From contig JAKQWO010000074.1 in the NCBI GenBank assembly GCA_029561955.1, positions 1-56,073 of the forward strand: a stretch of 56,073 nt of DNA. The letters are read 5' to 3'. The position numbers were made by a program, and so were the translations under genes. The stretch is from Candidatus Cloacimonadota bacterium (GTDB lineage Bacteria; Cloacimonadota; Cloacimonadia; Cloacimonadales; Cloacimonadaceae). The notes beneath the pieces are model-generated. The model searched no databases, was not told the origin of the DNA, and saw only the letters and a program-made list of their open reading frames with translations. Numbering within the stretch: position 1 is the stretch's first letter; every line of letters begins with the position of its first letter. Shown in pieces: positions 17,128 to 25,899 of the stretch.

Positions 17128-18244
17128 ATGGATATTATAGATTATAAAAAGCAAGCAGGGGAGATGATCTCCCAGATTTCCGAGATTCGGAGGTTACTTT
17201 GATCTCGGAGCTTTGGAGACAGAGCAATCCAGATTGGAGCTGATCACCAATAGCCCAGGTTTTTGGGATGATCAGAATAAAGCACGTAAAATCAGCAAAC
17301 AGCTCAGCATCATCAATTCTGAGATAGAACACATCCATTCCCTCGATCGCCTTAAAGATGATATCTCTGTCTATCTAGAGCTTTTGGAGGATGAATTTAG
17401 CCAGGGGTTGCTCAATGAAGCGATAGCCGAACTTCCGACACAGGAAGCATTTATCGAAAAGGCAGAGATTGAGTGTCTCCTAAACGAGAAGTATGATACT
17501 CAGGATGCCGTCTTCACCATTCATGCCGGAGCGGGTGGTACCGAGGCTCAAGATTGGGCAGAGATGCTGTTTCGGATGTATACGCGTTGGGCGGAAAAGC
17601 AAGGTTTTGCCTATACAGTGATAGATTCGCTTCCGGGTGAAGAGGCGGGCTTAAAGAACGTCAGCATGGAAATAGAAGGCAATTTTGCCTATGGTATGCT
17701 TAAGGCTGAGATAGGTGTGCATCGTTTGGTGAGGATTTCGCCCTTCAATGCACAAGGCAAGCGGCAAACTTCCTTTGCCTCTGTGTTTGTCTATCCCGTG
17801 TTTGATGACGACATTGAGGTGGAGATTGATCCCAAAGATTTGAAGATAGACACTTACAGATCCAGTGGAGCCGGCGGTCAACATGTCAATACTACGGATT
17901 CAGCGGTGAGGATCACACATCTGCCCACCAATATCGTGGTTAGTTGTCAAAATGAGCGTTCGCAGATCCAAAACCGTGAGAAGGCGATGGCCATCCTCAA
18001 AAGCCGTATTTATCAGCATCTGGAAGAAATGAGAGAGAAAGAAAAGCAAAAGCTGGAAAACTCTAAGACAGACATAGGCTGGGGAAACCAGATCCGGTCC
18101 TACGTGTTCCAGCCCTATCAAATGGTGAAAGATTTGCGCACCGATCATGAGACGGGGCAGGTGGACAAGGTGATGGATGGTGATTTGGATCCCTTTATCT
18201 ATGCGTGGCTCAAATTAAGGGCCAAAGAGCGCAACAGGAGCTAA
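17128..18244 (+). CDS. prfB: Peptide chain release factor 2, with programmed +1 frameshift
   Basis: RF2, which releases the peptide at UGA and UAA. Translation starts at ATG 17128, runs 24 codons to CTT, and meets in-frame TGA at 17200-17202. After a +1 shift it continues DLGALE and on to 18244, about 371 residues in all. The slippery CTT-TGA is preceded by GGAGG (17189-17193) with a 3-base gap, matching the E. coli prfB site. The body has the GTEAQDWAEML region, the stop-codon-reading SPF tripeptide (ISPFNAQGK) and the catalytic GGQ (SGAGGQHVNTTDS). The segment from 17213 alone would lack the true N-terminus. Confidence 0.94.
17188..17203 (+). promoter_or_regulatory. RF2 autoregulatory frameshift site
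   Basis: CGGAGGTTACTTTGAT: an internal Shine-Dalgarno-like GGAGG, three bases, then CTT TGA. When RF2 is scarce the ribosome pauses at TGA, shifts +1 on CTT and makes full-length RF2. This is the well-known bacterial prfB feedback switch. Confidence 0.92.
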
Positions 18245-18245
18245 G

Positions 18246-18971
18246 ATGAGCTACAAAAAACTAATCCCAAAATTGGATATGGATAGGCTTCCCGTCCACA
18301 CAGGCATCATTATGGACGGGAATGGACGCTGGGCCAAGAAGCGCTTTCTGCCCAGGTTACAGGGACATAATGCGGGAGCCAAGTCCATCCGACAAGTTAC
18401 GGAATTGGCGGTGGAAATTGGGCTGAAATACCTCACCTTTTACGCCTTTTCCACGGAAAACTGGTCACGGCCTGCAGATGAGGTTAGAGGCTTGCTTAAG
18501 CTGTTGAAAGAGCGTTTGTACGAGCAGATACCAGAGCTGAATGAGAAGAATATCGAGGTGGGATTCATCGGCAGCAAGAGTGGTTTGGATCCAGATTATC
18601 TGGCTGACATCACAAACTTGGCTGCGATGACCAAAGGCAACACCGGCATGAGGGTAAATATCGCCTTCAACTATGGGGGACGATTAGAGATCGTGGAAGG
18701 GATCAAGAGGTTGGCAAAAGAGGGCCCTGAAGCAATCGATAAGCTCACGCCTGAAGGTTTTGCAGACTACCTCTACACGGCTGGGCAGCCTGAGCCAGAC
18801 CTCATCATCCGCACCAGCGGAGAGATGCGGATTTCAAACTTTCTGATCTGGCAAAGTGCCTACTCAGAGATCTATTTTACGGATACCCTCTGGCCAGATT
18901 TTGGTAAAGCAGAAATGTTAAAAGCCATCCTCGACTTTCAGCAGCGCACCCGGAGATGGGGAGGGCTTTGA
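18246..18971 (+). CDS. uppS: Isoprenyl (undecaprenyl) diphosphate synthase
   Basis: A 241-aa cis-prenyltransferase that extends farnesyl diphosphate with isopentenyl diphosphate to give the lipid carrier for peptidoglycan and other cell-wall polymers. Signatures are GIIMDGNGRWAKKR (catalytic Asp), GHNAGAKSIR, YAFSTENWSRP, and near the C-terminus IIRTSGEMRISNFLIWQ followed by AYSEIYFTD. Length is typical. It starts one base after prfB and overlaps cdsA, which makes the substrate-linked enzyme of phospholipid synthesis; the uppS-cdsA pair is conserved in many bacteria. Confidence 0.95.
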   Translation: MSYKKLIPKLDMDRLPVHTGIIMDGNGRWAKKRFLPRLQGHNAGAKSIRQVTELAVEIGLKYLTFYAFSTENWSRPADEVRGLLKLLKERLYEQIPELNEKNIEVGFIGSKSGLDPDYLADITNLAAMTKGNTGMRVNIAFNYGGRLEIVEGIKRLAKEGPEAIDKLTPEGFADYLYTAGQPEPDLIIRTSGEMRISNFLIWQSAYSEIYFTDTLWPDFGKAEMLKAILDFQQRTRRWGGL

Positions 18972-19759
18972 TCTTGAGCGAACTGCAAAAACGCATTCTC
19001 GTCTCAGTTGTCTTTGGGCCTATCCTGCTCTTTGCCCTGTGGATGCAGGGTGTCTATACGGTGCTGCTTTTTGCCCTGATCAGCGTAGTGGGTGGATATG
19101 AGTATTTGAAAATGATGCGCTTGGGGAAGTGGGATTTACTCTGGATTCTTTATGGCTTGGCGCTGTATATCACGCTGATCACGATTCGTGGCTATGATCT
19201 GGAGTTAGTTTGGTTAACTTTTCTTGTTTTAATGCTTCAGACGCTGTTTACTTGGAACGAGGGAAGTAGCATTCCCAGAGCATTTAAGATTGCTTTTGGC
19301 TTGTTTTATGCGGGTGTCCTACCCGCACTGATAGTGAGAATAGGACTTGACCATTATGGGCGTCCTTTATTATTGGTTTTGGTCTTGATGATCTGGCTTG
19401 TGGATAGTGTCGCCTACTTCATCGGGATGCGCTTTGGCAAACACAGAAACCTGTTTTCTGTGAGTCCGAACAAGTCCTTGGAAGGTTTTTTGGCGGGCAT
19501 GCTTGCACCGGCTATCGTCATGATTATATTGTATATGTGTAAAGTAGCTTGGCTCCCAGCAAGGGAAATGATCCTGATCGCTGTTGCAGCGGGAATCTTT
19601 GGTCAATTGGGAGACCTTTTAGAGAGTATGCTCAAGCGCTATTCAGGCGTGAAAGACAGCTCTCATCTCATTCCCGGTCACGGCGGCGTTTTGGATCGTA
19701 CCGATAGCTTACTCTTGGCGGGATCCTTTCTCTACATTGCTTTGCAGGTTTTGCCATGA
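18956..19759 (+). CDS. cdsA: Phosphatidate cytidylyltransferase (CDP-diglyceride synthase)
   Basis: A 267-aa integral membrane protein with about eight helices. It makes CDP-diacylglycerol from phosphatidate and CTP. The C-terminal region has DLLESMLKRYSGVKDSS followed by IPGHGGVLDRTDSLL, the CdsA signature. The ATG at 18956 overlaps uppS by 16 bases but has poor ribosome-site spacing. TTG at 18974, eight bases after GGGGAGGG and giving MSELQKRILV, may be the true start. It ends four bases into the long upstream frame of the next gene, but that gene really begins at 19813. Confidence 0.92.
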   Translation: MGRALILSELQKRILVSVVFGPILLFALWMQGVYTVLLFALISVVGGYEYLKMMRLGKWDLLWILYGLALYITLITIRGYDLELVWLTFLVLMLQTLFTWNEGSSIPRAFKIAFGLFYAGVLPALIVRIGLDHYGRPLLLVLVLMIWLVDSVAYFIGMRFGKHRNLFSVSPNKSLEGFLAGMLAPAIVMIILYMCKVAWLPAREMILIAVAAGIFGQLGDLLESMLKRYSGVKDSSHLIPGHGGVLDRTDSLLLAGSFLYIALQVLP

Positions 19760-19812
19760 GGGCGGAACCTGTAGTTAAAGAACAAAATATAAGTGTAATT
19801 CTTGGAGGAATT

Positions 19813-21546
19813 ATGAAAAAGATATTGTTAGTGCTCGCCGTGCTGCTAACCCTCGGCATGGTGTATGGTCAGACCTTGGTGTATTACTGGAACTTCAATA
19901 CCGGTACACCAGGCCAGGATCAGACTTGGCCTCAGCCAATTGCGTCAACGATTGGCGATGCTGAGTTGACCTATTCTTTTACCGAAGCTTTTTCCTTTGC
20001 CGGAACCACAATCAACGGGATAGACGGTGAAGTAAATGGCGGAAGTTTCGCTCCCAGAGGTGGCCCAGACGTTCAAGACGATGGTGAGTATTTTACACTC
20101 ACTTTCTCAACAGTTGGCTATGACAACATCGTGATCAGCTATCCCAGCCGTCGCACCTCAACCGGTTTCCTCACTCAGACCTTTGAATATAGCGTCAATG
20201 GTCAAGACTGGATTACCAAAGAAGTTGTAAGCCTTGAAGGTTGGGAGAATAATTGGGTCGCCGGCCAAATGGTGGAAGTGGATTTCAGCGGTATTGCTGG
20301 CGTAGCAAACAATCCCAACTTTGCCGTAAGAGTAGTGTTGAACGGAGCTACTTCTGCTGCTGGAAACAACCGCATAGACAATATCCGCATCACCGCATCC
20401 TCTCAAGGTGCAGCGGCTATGCCTGTGTTTAATCCCCCAGCCGGTGTATATGGTTCTGCCATAGATGTCTCTATTACCACAGCTACCGATGGTGCCGAGA
20501 TCCGATATACAACAGATGGCACCATCCCCAGTGCATCTTCCACGCTCTATAGCGGCCCTATTTATCTGTCGCAAAATACTACCATCAAGGCCAGAGCTTT
20601 TGCCGATGGTTATGAGCCCAGTGAAGTGGCTTCTGCAGCATATTTCTTTCCCATCGTGGTGCAAAACATCTCCCAGTTGAGGCAGCAAACTGAAGGAACT
20701 GGCGCCGTTTATATGATCACCGGTGAAGTTGTGCTCACCTTCAAGCAAAGCTTTAGAAACCAAAAGTGGGTGCAGGATTCAGGCGGTGGACTCGTTATTG
20801 ATGACACCGAAGGCAGAATTACTACACTTTATCAGATCGGTGACGGCATCACCGGTTTGGCTGGAACTATCAGCCGCTATGCAAACCTGCTGCAGTTTAC
20901 TCCTATGTCCGACCCCGGCGCTCCCAGCTCAACCGGCAATAATGTCACACCTCTCGATGTGAACATCGCGACCGTTAACGCAAACCCTGAGCGCTTTCAG
21001 AGCCGTTTGGTGAGGTTTAACAACGCTCACTTTGTGGGTGCCTCTGGCAACTTTGAAACGGGCACAAACTACACCTTGGCAGACGGCAGCGGTGAGATTG
21101 TTTTACGTACTGCCTTCTTTAATGCAGATTACATTGGCACCGAGATTCCTTCCGGTGACTTTTCTCTCATGGGTCTGGTGGGACAATTCAATCAAACCGC
21201 CCAGTTTACCCCTCGCTCTTTGGAAGACTGGGGCCCTGTGCCAAATGATGACAACGTGATCAATCCTGTGCAGACCCAGCTCTTGGGCAACTATCCCAAC
21301 CCCTTCAATCCCAGCACCACCATTGAATTCAACCTGGCCAAGGCTGATAAGGCTGAAATCGTTATCTTCAACATCAAAGGCCAAGCCATCCGTCATTACA
21401 GTATCACAGATGCCAAATCCGGCATCAACCGCATTTCTTGGGATGGACGTGATGACAATGGAAACCTGCAATCCAGTGGAGCTTATCTGTTCCGTTTGCG
21501 CTCTGGCAGGTTCACCAGCACCAGAAAGATGATCATGATGAAGTGA
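19813..21546 (+). CDS. Secreted multidomain protein with chitobiase-like C-terminal and sorting domains
   Basis: A 577-aa exported protein; ATG 19813 is preceded by GGAGGAA, and the longer frame from 19756 adds an implausible leader. Signal peptide at 1-20 (ending VYGQ). An N-terminal beta-rich domain is followed by a chitobiase/hexosaminidase C-terminal-like segment (about residues 205-275, with EIRYTTDGTIPSASSTLYSGP), then an OB-like or DUF5689-like region (VYMITGEVVLTFKQ), and finally a type A sorting domain (NYPNPFNPSTTIEF, WDGRDDNGN). No catalytic domain is evident, so a binding or structural surface role is likely. The sorting domain resembles those of the HAF cluster but is a diverged version. 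Confidence 0.78.
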   Translation: MKKILLVLAVLLTLGMVYGQTLVYYWNFNTGTPGQDQTWPQPIASTIGDAELTYSFTEAFSFAGTTINGIDGEVNGGSFAPRGGPDVQDDGEYFTLTFSTVGYDNIVISYPSRRTSTGFLTQTFEYSVNGQDWITKEVVSLEGWENNWVAGQMVEVDFSGIAGVANNPNFAVRVVLNGATSAAGNNRIDNIRITASSQGAAAMPVFNPPAGVYGSAIDVSITTATDGAEIRYTTDGTIPSASSTLYSGPIYLSQNTTIKARAFADGYEPSEVASAAYFFPIVVQNISQLRQQTEGTGAVYMITGEVVLTFKQSFRNQKWVQDSGGGLVIDDTEGRITTLYQIGDGITGLAGTISRYANLLQFTPMSDPGAPSSTGNNVTPLDVNIATVNANPERFQSRLVRFNNAHFVGASGNFETGTNYTLADGSGEIVLRTAFFNADYIGTEIPSGDFSLMGLVGQFNQTAQFTPRSLEDWGPVPNDDNVINPVQTQLLGNYPNPFNPSTTIEFNLAKADKAEIVIFNIKGQAIRHYSITDAKSGINRISWDGRDDNGNLQSSGAYLFRLRSGRFTSTRKMIMMK

Positions 21547-21572
21547 TCTAAAAAACAAAGAAGCTTGAAATA

Positions 21573-21608
21573 GGGGGGGAGCCCAGTGAATGCTGGACTC
21601 TCCCTTTT
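21573..21608 (+). terminator. Terminator before second EamA gene
   Basis: GGGGAG-C-CCAG (about 21575-21584) pairs with CTGG-A-CTCTCCC (21591-21604) around TGAATG, an 11-pair stem with one mismatch, then TTTT. It closes the 19813 gene and covers the GTG at 21586. Confidence 0.75.
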
Positions 21609-21618
21609 ACGTAACTTG

Positions 21619-22539
21619 ATGAAACAACTGAGTAATTATAAGAGTCACCTCTTCTGCTTCGTCACCATTCTGATGTGGAGCACGCTGGAGGTGTCTGGTA
21701 AACTGCTATCTGATGATGTGACTCCCTATGCGATCACAGCTTGGAGGTTTTTGATCGGTGGCTTGCTGCTGCTTCCCTTTGCGTTCAAATCTTCGGCTGA
21801 ACATGAAAAGCCAGGGCTTAAAGGCATTCTGCATCTGGGCTTTTTGGGCTTTTTCAACGTTTGCCTCAGTATGCTGATCCTACAGCTTTCCGTCTATTAT
21901 GGCAAGGCATCGGTTACCGCTATCATCCTCAGCATCAATCCCCTATTTGTGGCTATCTTTGCCGGATTGATCATCAAAGAAAAGCTGAATAAAACGGATG
22001 TGCTGGCTTTGATCGTGGGTATATTGGGCATTTTGGTCTTGGTTTTGGGTGAAGTGGAAATGGATGATAGCAAGTATCGAAACCTGCCTTTAGGAGTGGT
22101 TTTAGCAATCACAGCAGCACTCACCTTTGGCCTGTATACCGTGCTTACCAAAAGTGCGGTGCAAAGATACGGAAATATCAGAGCCAATGCCATTTCCTTT
22201 CTTTTGGGCTCCGTGTCGTTGTTTGCCTACAACTTCATCGTTGGCAAGGACAGCTTGATCAGTCTATCGCTTACCAACTTTGCAGTGACTGCCTATATGG
22301 GTTTGTTTATCACTGGTATCGCTTATCTGCTCTATTTTGAAGGGATGCAAAGTATCGGAGCCTCTAAGGCGTCTATGTACTTCTTTCTCAAGCCGCTGTT
22401 TGCGACTCTACTGGCTTGGTTGCTGCTGAGTGAGAGCTTGCATGGCATTCAAATTGTGGCAGTTATGCTCATTGTTTTGGCGATGCTGATTCCCCGCTTC
22501 AGCACATTCAAGATAAACTCAAAGAAAAGTCTTGACTAA
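21619..22539 (+). CDS. EamA/DMT-family permease
   Basis: A 306-aa membrane protein from ATG 21619 (MKQLSNYKSH), with ten helices in two EamA repeats: LMWSTLEVSGKLL and AWRFLIGGLLLLPF open the first; ALTFGLYTVLTKSA opens the second; LLLSESLHGIQIVAVMLI ends it. An in-frame GTG at 21586 gives 11 more residues, but it lies within the terminator hairpin at 21573-21608, so I prefer the ATG. No clear ribosome site precedes it. Substrate unknown. It shares its fold with, but is not closely similar to, the permease at 6512. Confidence 0.85.
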   Translation: MKQLSNYKSHLFCFVTILMWSTLEVSGKLLSDDVTPYAITAWRFLIGGLLLLPFAFKSSAEHEKPGLKGILHLGFLGFFNVCLSMLILQLSVYYGKASVTAIILSINPLFVAIFAGLIIKEKLNKTDVLALIVGILGILVLVLGEVEMDDSKYRNLPLGVVLAITAALTFGLYTVLTKSAVQRYGNIRANAISFLLGSVSLFAYNFIVGKDSLISLSLTNFAVTAYMGLFITGIAYLLYFEGMQSIGASKASMYFFLKPLFATLLAWLLLSESLHGIQIVAVMLIVLAMLIPRFSTFKINSKKSLD

Positions 22540-22562
22540 AAGGCTTATGCACAATTTGTTGG
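22532..22562 (+). promoter_or_regulatory. Probable promoter of rpsP operon
   Basis: TTGACT at 22532-22537, overlapping the end of the EamA gene, then AAAAGG and TTG 18-22 bases on. The box and following AAAAGG resemble those before the restriction genes (45373) and the oxidoreductase operon (47895). Confidence 0.4.
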
Positions 22563-22606
22563 ACTACAATCCAAAATAATCTGTGGAAAATACTTAAGGA
22601 GATATA

Positions 22607-22903
22607 ATGGTCAAACTGAGACTGAGAAGGATGGGAGCCAACGACCAACCTTTTTATCGTATCGTTGCGGTGGACTCACGCGTCAAACGCGATGGCAAAT
22701 ACATAGAAAGTGTTGGCTGGTACGATCCCAAGCCGGATCCCAGCAAAATCAATATAGATACCGAACGGGCTATCTATTGGCTGAGCGTTGGTGCTCAACC
22801 TACAGATACCGTGCGTTCGCTGCTTCGTAAAGCTGGTGTTTTGCAGATCTGGCATGAACGTAAAGTTCAAGATAGAAAAAACATAGAAACTGAAACCCAA
22901 TAA
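22607..22903 (+). CDS. rpsP: 30S ribosomal protein S16
   Basis: A 98-aa S16 protein of the small ribosomal subunit. The N-terminal [24 protein letters not shown] and the following [12 protein letters not shown] are the S16 signature. The last ~18 residues (after VLQIWHERK) form a charged tail. AAGGAGATATA precedes the ATG. It heads the translation operon rpsP-khpA-rimM-trmD-methyltransferase-rplS, a gene order conserved in many bacteria. Confidence 0.97.
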   Translation: MVKLRLRRMGANDQPFYRIVAVDSRVKRDGKYIESVGWYDPKPDPSKINIDTERAIYWLSVGAQPTDTVRSLLRKAGVLQIWHERKVQDRKNIETETQ

Positions 22904-22915
22904 ACGAGGTGAGAA

Positions 22916-23146
22916 ATGAAAGAACTGATCGAATTCATGGTGAAGGCATTGGTGGATGACCCCAGTGCTGTCAACATCTCCGAAGTTGCTGGCGATAGAT
23001 TCACCATTTATCAACTTCGCGTCGCTAAGGAAGATATTGGAAAAGTCATAGGCAAGCGTGGTCGTACCGCAGGCGCCATCCGTACAATTATTAACGCCGT
23101 AAGCACCAAACAAGGAAAGCGAGCGGAGCTAGAAATTATCGAATAG
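22916..23146 (+). CDS. khpA: KH-domain RNA-binding protein KhpA
   Basis: A 76-aa single KH-domain protein, containing the GXXG loop in VIGKRGRTAGAIRTIINAV. KhpA binds RNA, with KhpB in many bacteria, and is usually encoded between rpsP and rimM, as here. GAGGTGAGAA precedes the ATG. It ends directly before rimM (TAG, then ATG at 23147). Confidence 0.93.
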   Translation: MKELIEFMVKALVDDPSAVNISEVAGDRFTIYQLRVAKEDIGKVIGKRGRTAGAIRTIINAVSTKQGKRAELEIIE

Positions 23147-23668
23147 ATGGAATCGTCCGATCTTATCGGAATTGGCAGATTAGGGGGGTCTGACCCTGAC
23201 GGTTTTCACCGTGTATTGGTCAAGCCCCGCTTTCGTGCCTTTTTTGAAGACGTTACAAACGTCTTTTTGATCTTTAACAGCCATAGAGTGTTTTACGTAA
23301 CTATATGTGAGAGAAATGTAGAAGGCCAAAAAGTTTTGGTTCGTTTTGCTGAAGATGGCGTCGAGGTCGAGCGTCGCTTGCATAAAGAGACGATCGTAGC
23401 TATAGACCCGGTGGATTTGGCCGAGGATGATGCCTTGGACTATCTTCTGGGCTATAAGGTGATCTTCGCCGAGCAGGATTTGGGTGAAGTGAGAGACTAC
23501 TTTCACAACAACGCCCAATATGTCTTAGAGATTGAGCTGCCGGATGGAAGCGAGCTCTTGGTGCCTTTTGTTGATCACTATGTGCAGGCTGTGTTGGATG
23601 ATCCGCAGGTGTTAGTCCTTCACAATGTGCAAGACCTGATAGACTTGGCATTGGACTCCAATCAATAG
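23147..23668 (+). CDS. rimM: Ribosome maturation factor RimM
   Basis: A 173-aa protein with the N-terminal RimM barrel (IGIGRLGGSDPDGFHRVLVKP, usually IGKIxGxHGxxG) and a C-terminal PRC-barrel (GYKVIFAEQDLGEVRDYF, LLVPFVDHYVQAVLDDPQVLVL). RimM assists late 30S assembly by binding S19. The N-terminal histidine-glycine pair is less conserved here. It begins immediately after the khpA stop and is followed by trmD after 13 bases. Confidence 0.9.
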   Translation: MESSDLIGIGRLGGSDPDGFHRVLVKPRFRAFFEDVTNVFLIFNSHRVFYVTICERNVEGQKVLVRFAEDGVEVERRLHKETIVAIDPVDLAEDDALDYLLGYKVIFAEQDLGEVRDYFHNNAQYVLEIELPDGSELLVPFVDHYVQAVLDDPQVLVLHNVQDLIDLALDSNQ

Positions 23669-23681
23669 GAGTATCCCAAAA

Positions 23682-24398
23682 GTGCAGATAGACGTGTTGA
23701 GCCTTTTCCCAGAGATGTTCTCTGGCTTTTTGAGCTCCAGCATCGTAGCCCGTGCTATCGACAAGGAAGCGATAGACGTGAAGCTCACTGACTTTCGCTC
23801 TTTTAGCACCAACAAGCATCGCAAGGTGGATGACTATGCCTATGGAGGTTTTGCCGGCTTGGTGTTGCAGGCTCAGCCTATCTGGGATGCTCTTGAAGCT
23901 CTTTTAGAACAAGGTCCAGCACCGGTGATCTATTTCACGCCTCAAGGACGCAAGCTAAGCCAATCTATCCTGGAACATTATGCCAAGCTTCCCAGAGTGA
24001 TTCTGCTTTGTGGACACTACAAAGAACTTGATCAACGAGTCAGGGACATGGCCGTATCAGATGAAATCTCTCTGGGAGACTATGTGCTCTCCGGAGGCGA
24101 GTTGGCCGGTATGGTGTTTATCGATGGAGTGGCAAGATTGCAAGAAGACGTGCTAAGCGATGTTCAATCCGCTGTTAGTGACTCCTTCTCAGACGGCAAG
24201 GATGGCCTGGGCTTTCCCTGCTATACACGTCCTGAAGAGTGGATGGGAGTGAAAGTTCCAAAGGAATTGACCAGTGGAGACCATGCTCAGATTGAGGCTT
24301 GGGCACAATCTCAAGCTCGGAGCCTGACGCACACCCGCAGAGCGAACGAAATCCAACCCAAGCTGAAAGGCCCCATGCGATTGGGGAGTAAATCCTAA
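23682..24398 (+). CDS. trmD: tRNA (guanine-N1)-methyltransferase TrmD
   Basis: A 238-aa SPOUT methyltransferase that makes m1G37 in tRNAs with G36, preventing frameshifts. It starts at GTG 23682 behind AATAGGAG. Motifs: IDVLSLFPEMF, DDYAYGGFAGLVLQAQPI, the knotted SAM site VILLCGHYKELDQRV and LGDYVLSGGELAGMVFIDGVARL. The length is typical. It sits in its usual place between rimM and rplS. Confidence 0.95.
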   Translation: MQIDVLSLFPEMFSGFLSSSIVARAIDKEAIDVKLTDFRSFSTNKHRKVDDYAYGGFAGLVLQAQPIWDALEALLEQGPAPVIYFTPQGRKLSQSILEHYAKLPRVILLCGHYKELDQRVRDMAVSDEISLGDYVLSGGELAGMVFIDGVARLQEDVLSDVQSAVSDSFSDGKDGLGFPCYTRPEEWMGVKVPKELTSGDHAQIEAWAQSQARSLTHTRRANEIQPKLKGPMRLGSKS

Positions 24399-24402
24399 CG
24401 CA

Positions 24403-24957
24403 ATGGCTTCAATACATATAGCACTGATCCATTATCCAGTCTTGAACAAGGCAGGCGAACAGATCTGTTCCTCGCTCACCAATCTGGATATTCACGACAT
24501 CGCCAGGCTTTCACTGTTTTATGGCGTGACCAACTACTGGATCGTGCATCCGAAGCCAGAACAACAAAAGCTTTTATCTACTATCTTGGATTTTTGGAAC
24601 ACCTCAAAGGATTTACCCTACAATCCATCACGCTCGGAGGCACTTGGCCTTATCAAGCATACTCACAATTTTGAAAGTCTAATAGATAACATTACAACGC
24701 AGGAAGCGATACGTCCCACAATAATTACAACGACGGCGCGCACCATGCCCAACCAAATCAGCTTCAAAGATCTGAAAGCTCTTTATCAATCCCCCCGTCC
24801 CTTACTACTTATCTTCGGGACGGCATATGGGCTTGATGATGAGATACACAAGCGGGCAGACCACATCCTGGCTCCATTAACCGGAGCTGGAGACTATAAT
24901 CACTTATCAGTGCGCAGCGCCGTTGCCGTCATTTTGGACAGAGTCAATTCCGGCTAA
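24403..24957 (+). CDS. SAM-dependent RNA methyltransferase, TrmD-associated (PF09936-like)
   Basis: A 184-aa protein of the SPOUT-like family annotated as Methyltrn_RNA_4, which is often encoded between trmD and rplS (for example in Thermotogae and FCB groups). It has an N-terminal [31 protein letters not shown], a [11 protein letters not shown] segment and a C-terminal knot region [16 protein letters not shown] followed by [15 protein letters not shown]. The modified RNA is unknown. It is co-transcribed with trmD, four bases away. Confidence 0.82.
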   Translation: MASIHIALIHYPVLNKAGEQICSSLTNLDIHDIARLSLFYGVTNYWIVHPKPEQQKLLSTILDFWNTSKDLPYNPSRSEALGLIKHTHNFESLIDNITTQEAIRPTIITTTARTMPNQISFKDLKALYQSPRPLLLIFGTAYGLDDEIHKRADHILAPLTGAGDYNHLSVRSAVAVILDRVNSG

Positions 24958-24974
24958 TATATATGGGAGGAACC

Positions 24975-25328
24975 ATGGATATTCTGCAACAAGTTGGCAG
25001 AGACCAATTCAGGACCGACTTTCCCGAGTATCGCGTCGGCGATACCGTCAAAGTCCACTATAAAATCAAAGAAGGTGGCAAAGAACGCATCCAAGTGTTT
25101 CAGGGCATAGTGATCCAGAAACGCGGAGCTGGTGTATCCAAGACCTTCACAGTGCGAAAAGTATCCAACGGTATCGGCGTGGAGAGGATTTTTCCTCAGC
25201 ATTCACCCAATATCGACAAGCTTGAGATCGTTCGCTTTGGCAGAGTCCGCAGAGCTAAGCTATTTTATCTGCGTCATGCCAAGGGAAAGGCTTCAAGGAT
25301 CAAGGAACGTCGCAGATTTACCGCATAG
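24975..25328 (+). CDS. rplS: 50S ribosomal protein L19
   Basis: A 117-aa L19, starting at ATG 24975; the earlier in-frame ATG at 24963 lies just before the GGGAGGA that serves as the ribosome site. L19 lies at the subunit interface. Typical segments: [53 protein letters not shown] and [20 protein letters not shown]. It ends the operon, with a terminator just after. Confidence 0.96.
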   Translation: MDILQQVGRDQFRTDFPEYRVGDTVKVHYKIKEGGKERIQVFQGIVIQKRGAGVSKTFTVRKVSNGIGVERIFPQHSPNIDKLEIVRFGRVRRAKLFYLRHAKGKASRIKERRRFTA

Positions 25329-25346
25329 TTGCTTAAATATCAAAAC

Positions 25347-25384
25347 AAGCCCGTCTCTTGCATCGCTTGAGGCGGGCTCTTTTG
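25347..25384 (+). terminator. Rho-independent terminator of rpsP-rplS operon
   Basis: AGCCCG followed by TCTC (25348-25357) pairs with GAG followed by GCGGGCT (ending 25378), then CTTTTG. Stem of about ten pairs with a small bulge. Confidence 0.85.
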
Positions 25385-25437
25385 CTAATTCATGGATGAT
25401 CAATACATAGCTTTTACCTCTAAGGAGCAGATAAAAC

Positions 25438-25899
25438 ATGACAAACAACACTCACACAATCTACTATCGTTTATACAAGATAGCTCTGCGGATCACTTTA
25501 TCCGGCAAATTTGTGGTTAAGATCGAGTTTATCAATCCGGAAGACCCTCAGATAGACCTCAGTATTCAGCATATCTATCTGCAAAAGGTGGATGATTACT
25601 TCTGGAGAAGGAGCAAGGGCTTGGATTTGCCCTATTTATTGGAGACCACGCCTTTTAGGGCCAAGGTCTATGAGGTCGTTAGACAAATACCCTACGGGAG
25701 GATGGTGTCCTATGGAGAAGTTGCAGCCAGAGTGGGCGCACCCAAGGCAGCGAGAGCTGTGGGAGCTGCACTGGCGGTCAATCCTCTGCCTTTAATCATC
25801 CCCTGTCATAGAGTGATGGGCGCAAGGGGACAGCTCGTTGGCTACGTGGGCGGCTTGATCATCAAAAACAACCTCTTGGACTTGGAAGATGCAACATGA
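25438..25899 (+). CDS. ogt: Methylated-DNA-protein cysteine methyltransferase
   Basis: A 153-aa protein of the O6-alkylguanine repair family, which removes alkyl groups from guanine by transferring them to its own cysteine. The active-site motif is IIPCHRVMG (canonical PCHRV). The DNA-binding helix region is QIPYGRMVSYGEVAARVG and ARAVGAALAVNP. The N-terminal ribonuclease-like half is short. The ATG follows AAGGAG. It overlaps acpS by four bases (ATGA). A DNA-transferase-like non-repair homologue is less likely because Cys is present. Confidence 0.88.
   Translation: MTNNTHTIYYRLYKIALRITLSGKFVVKIEFINPEDPQIDLSIQHIYLQKVDDYFWRRSKGLDLPYLLETTPFRAKVYEVVRQIPYGRMVSYGEVAARVGAPKAARAVGAALAVNPLPLIIPCHRVMGARGQLVGYVGGLIIKNNLLDLEDAT

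Noticed and set aside
17201-18244. Reading prfB as a frameshifted pseudogene or as starting at 17213
   Set aside because: The in-frame TGA is preceded by GGAGG and CTT exactly as in the programmed frameshift of prfB, and the downstream frame is intact to the end.
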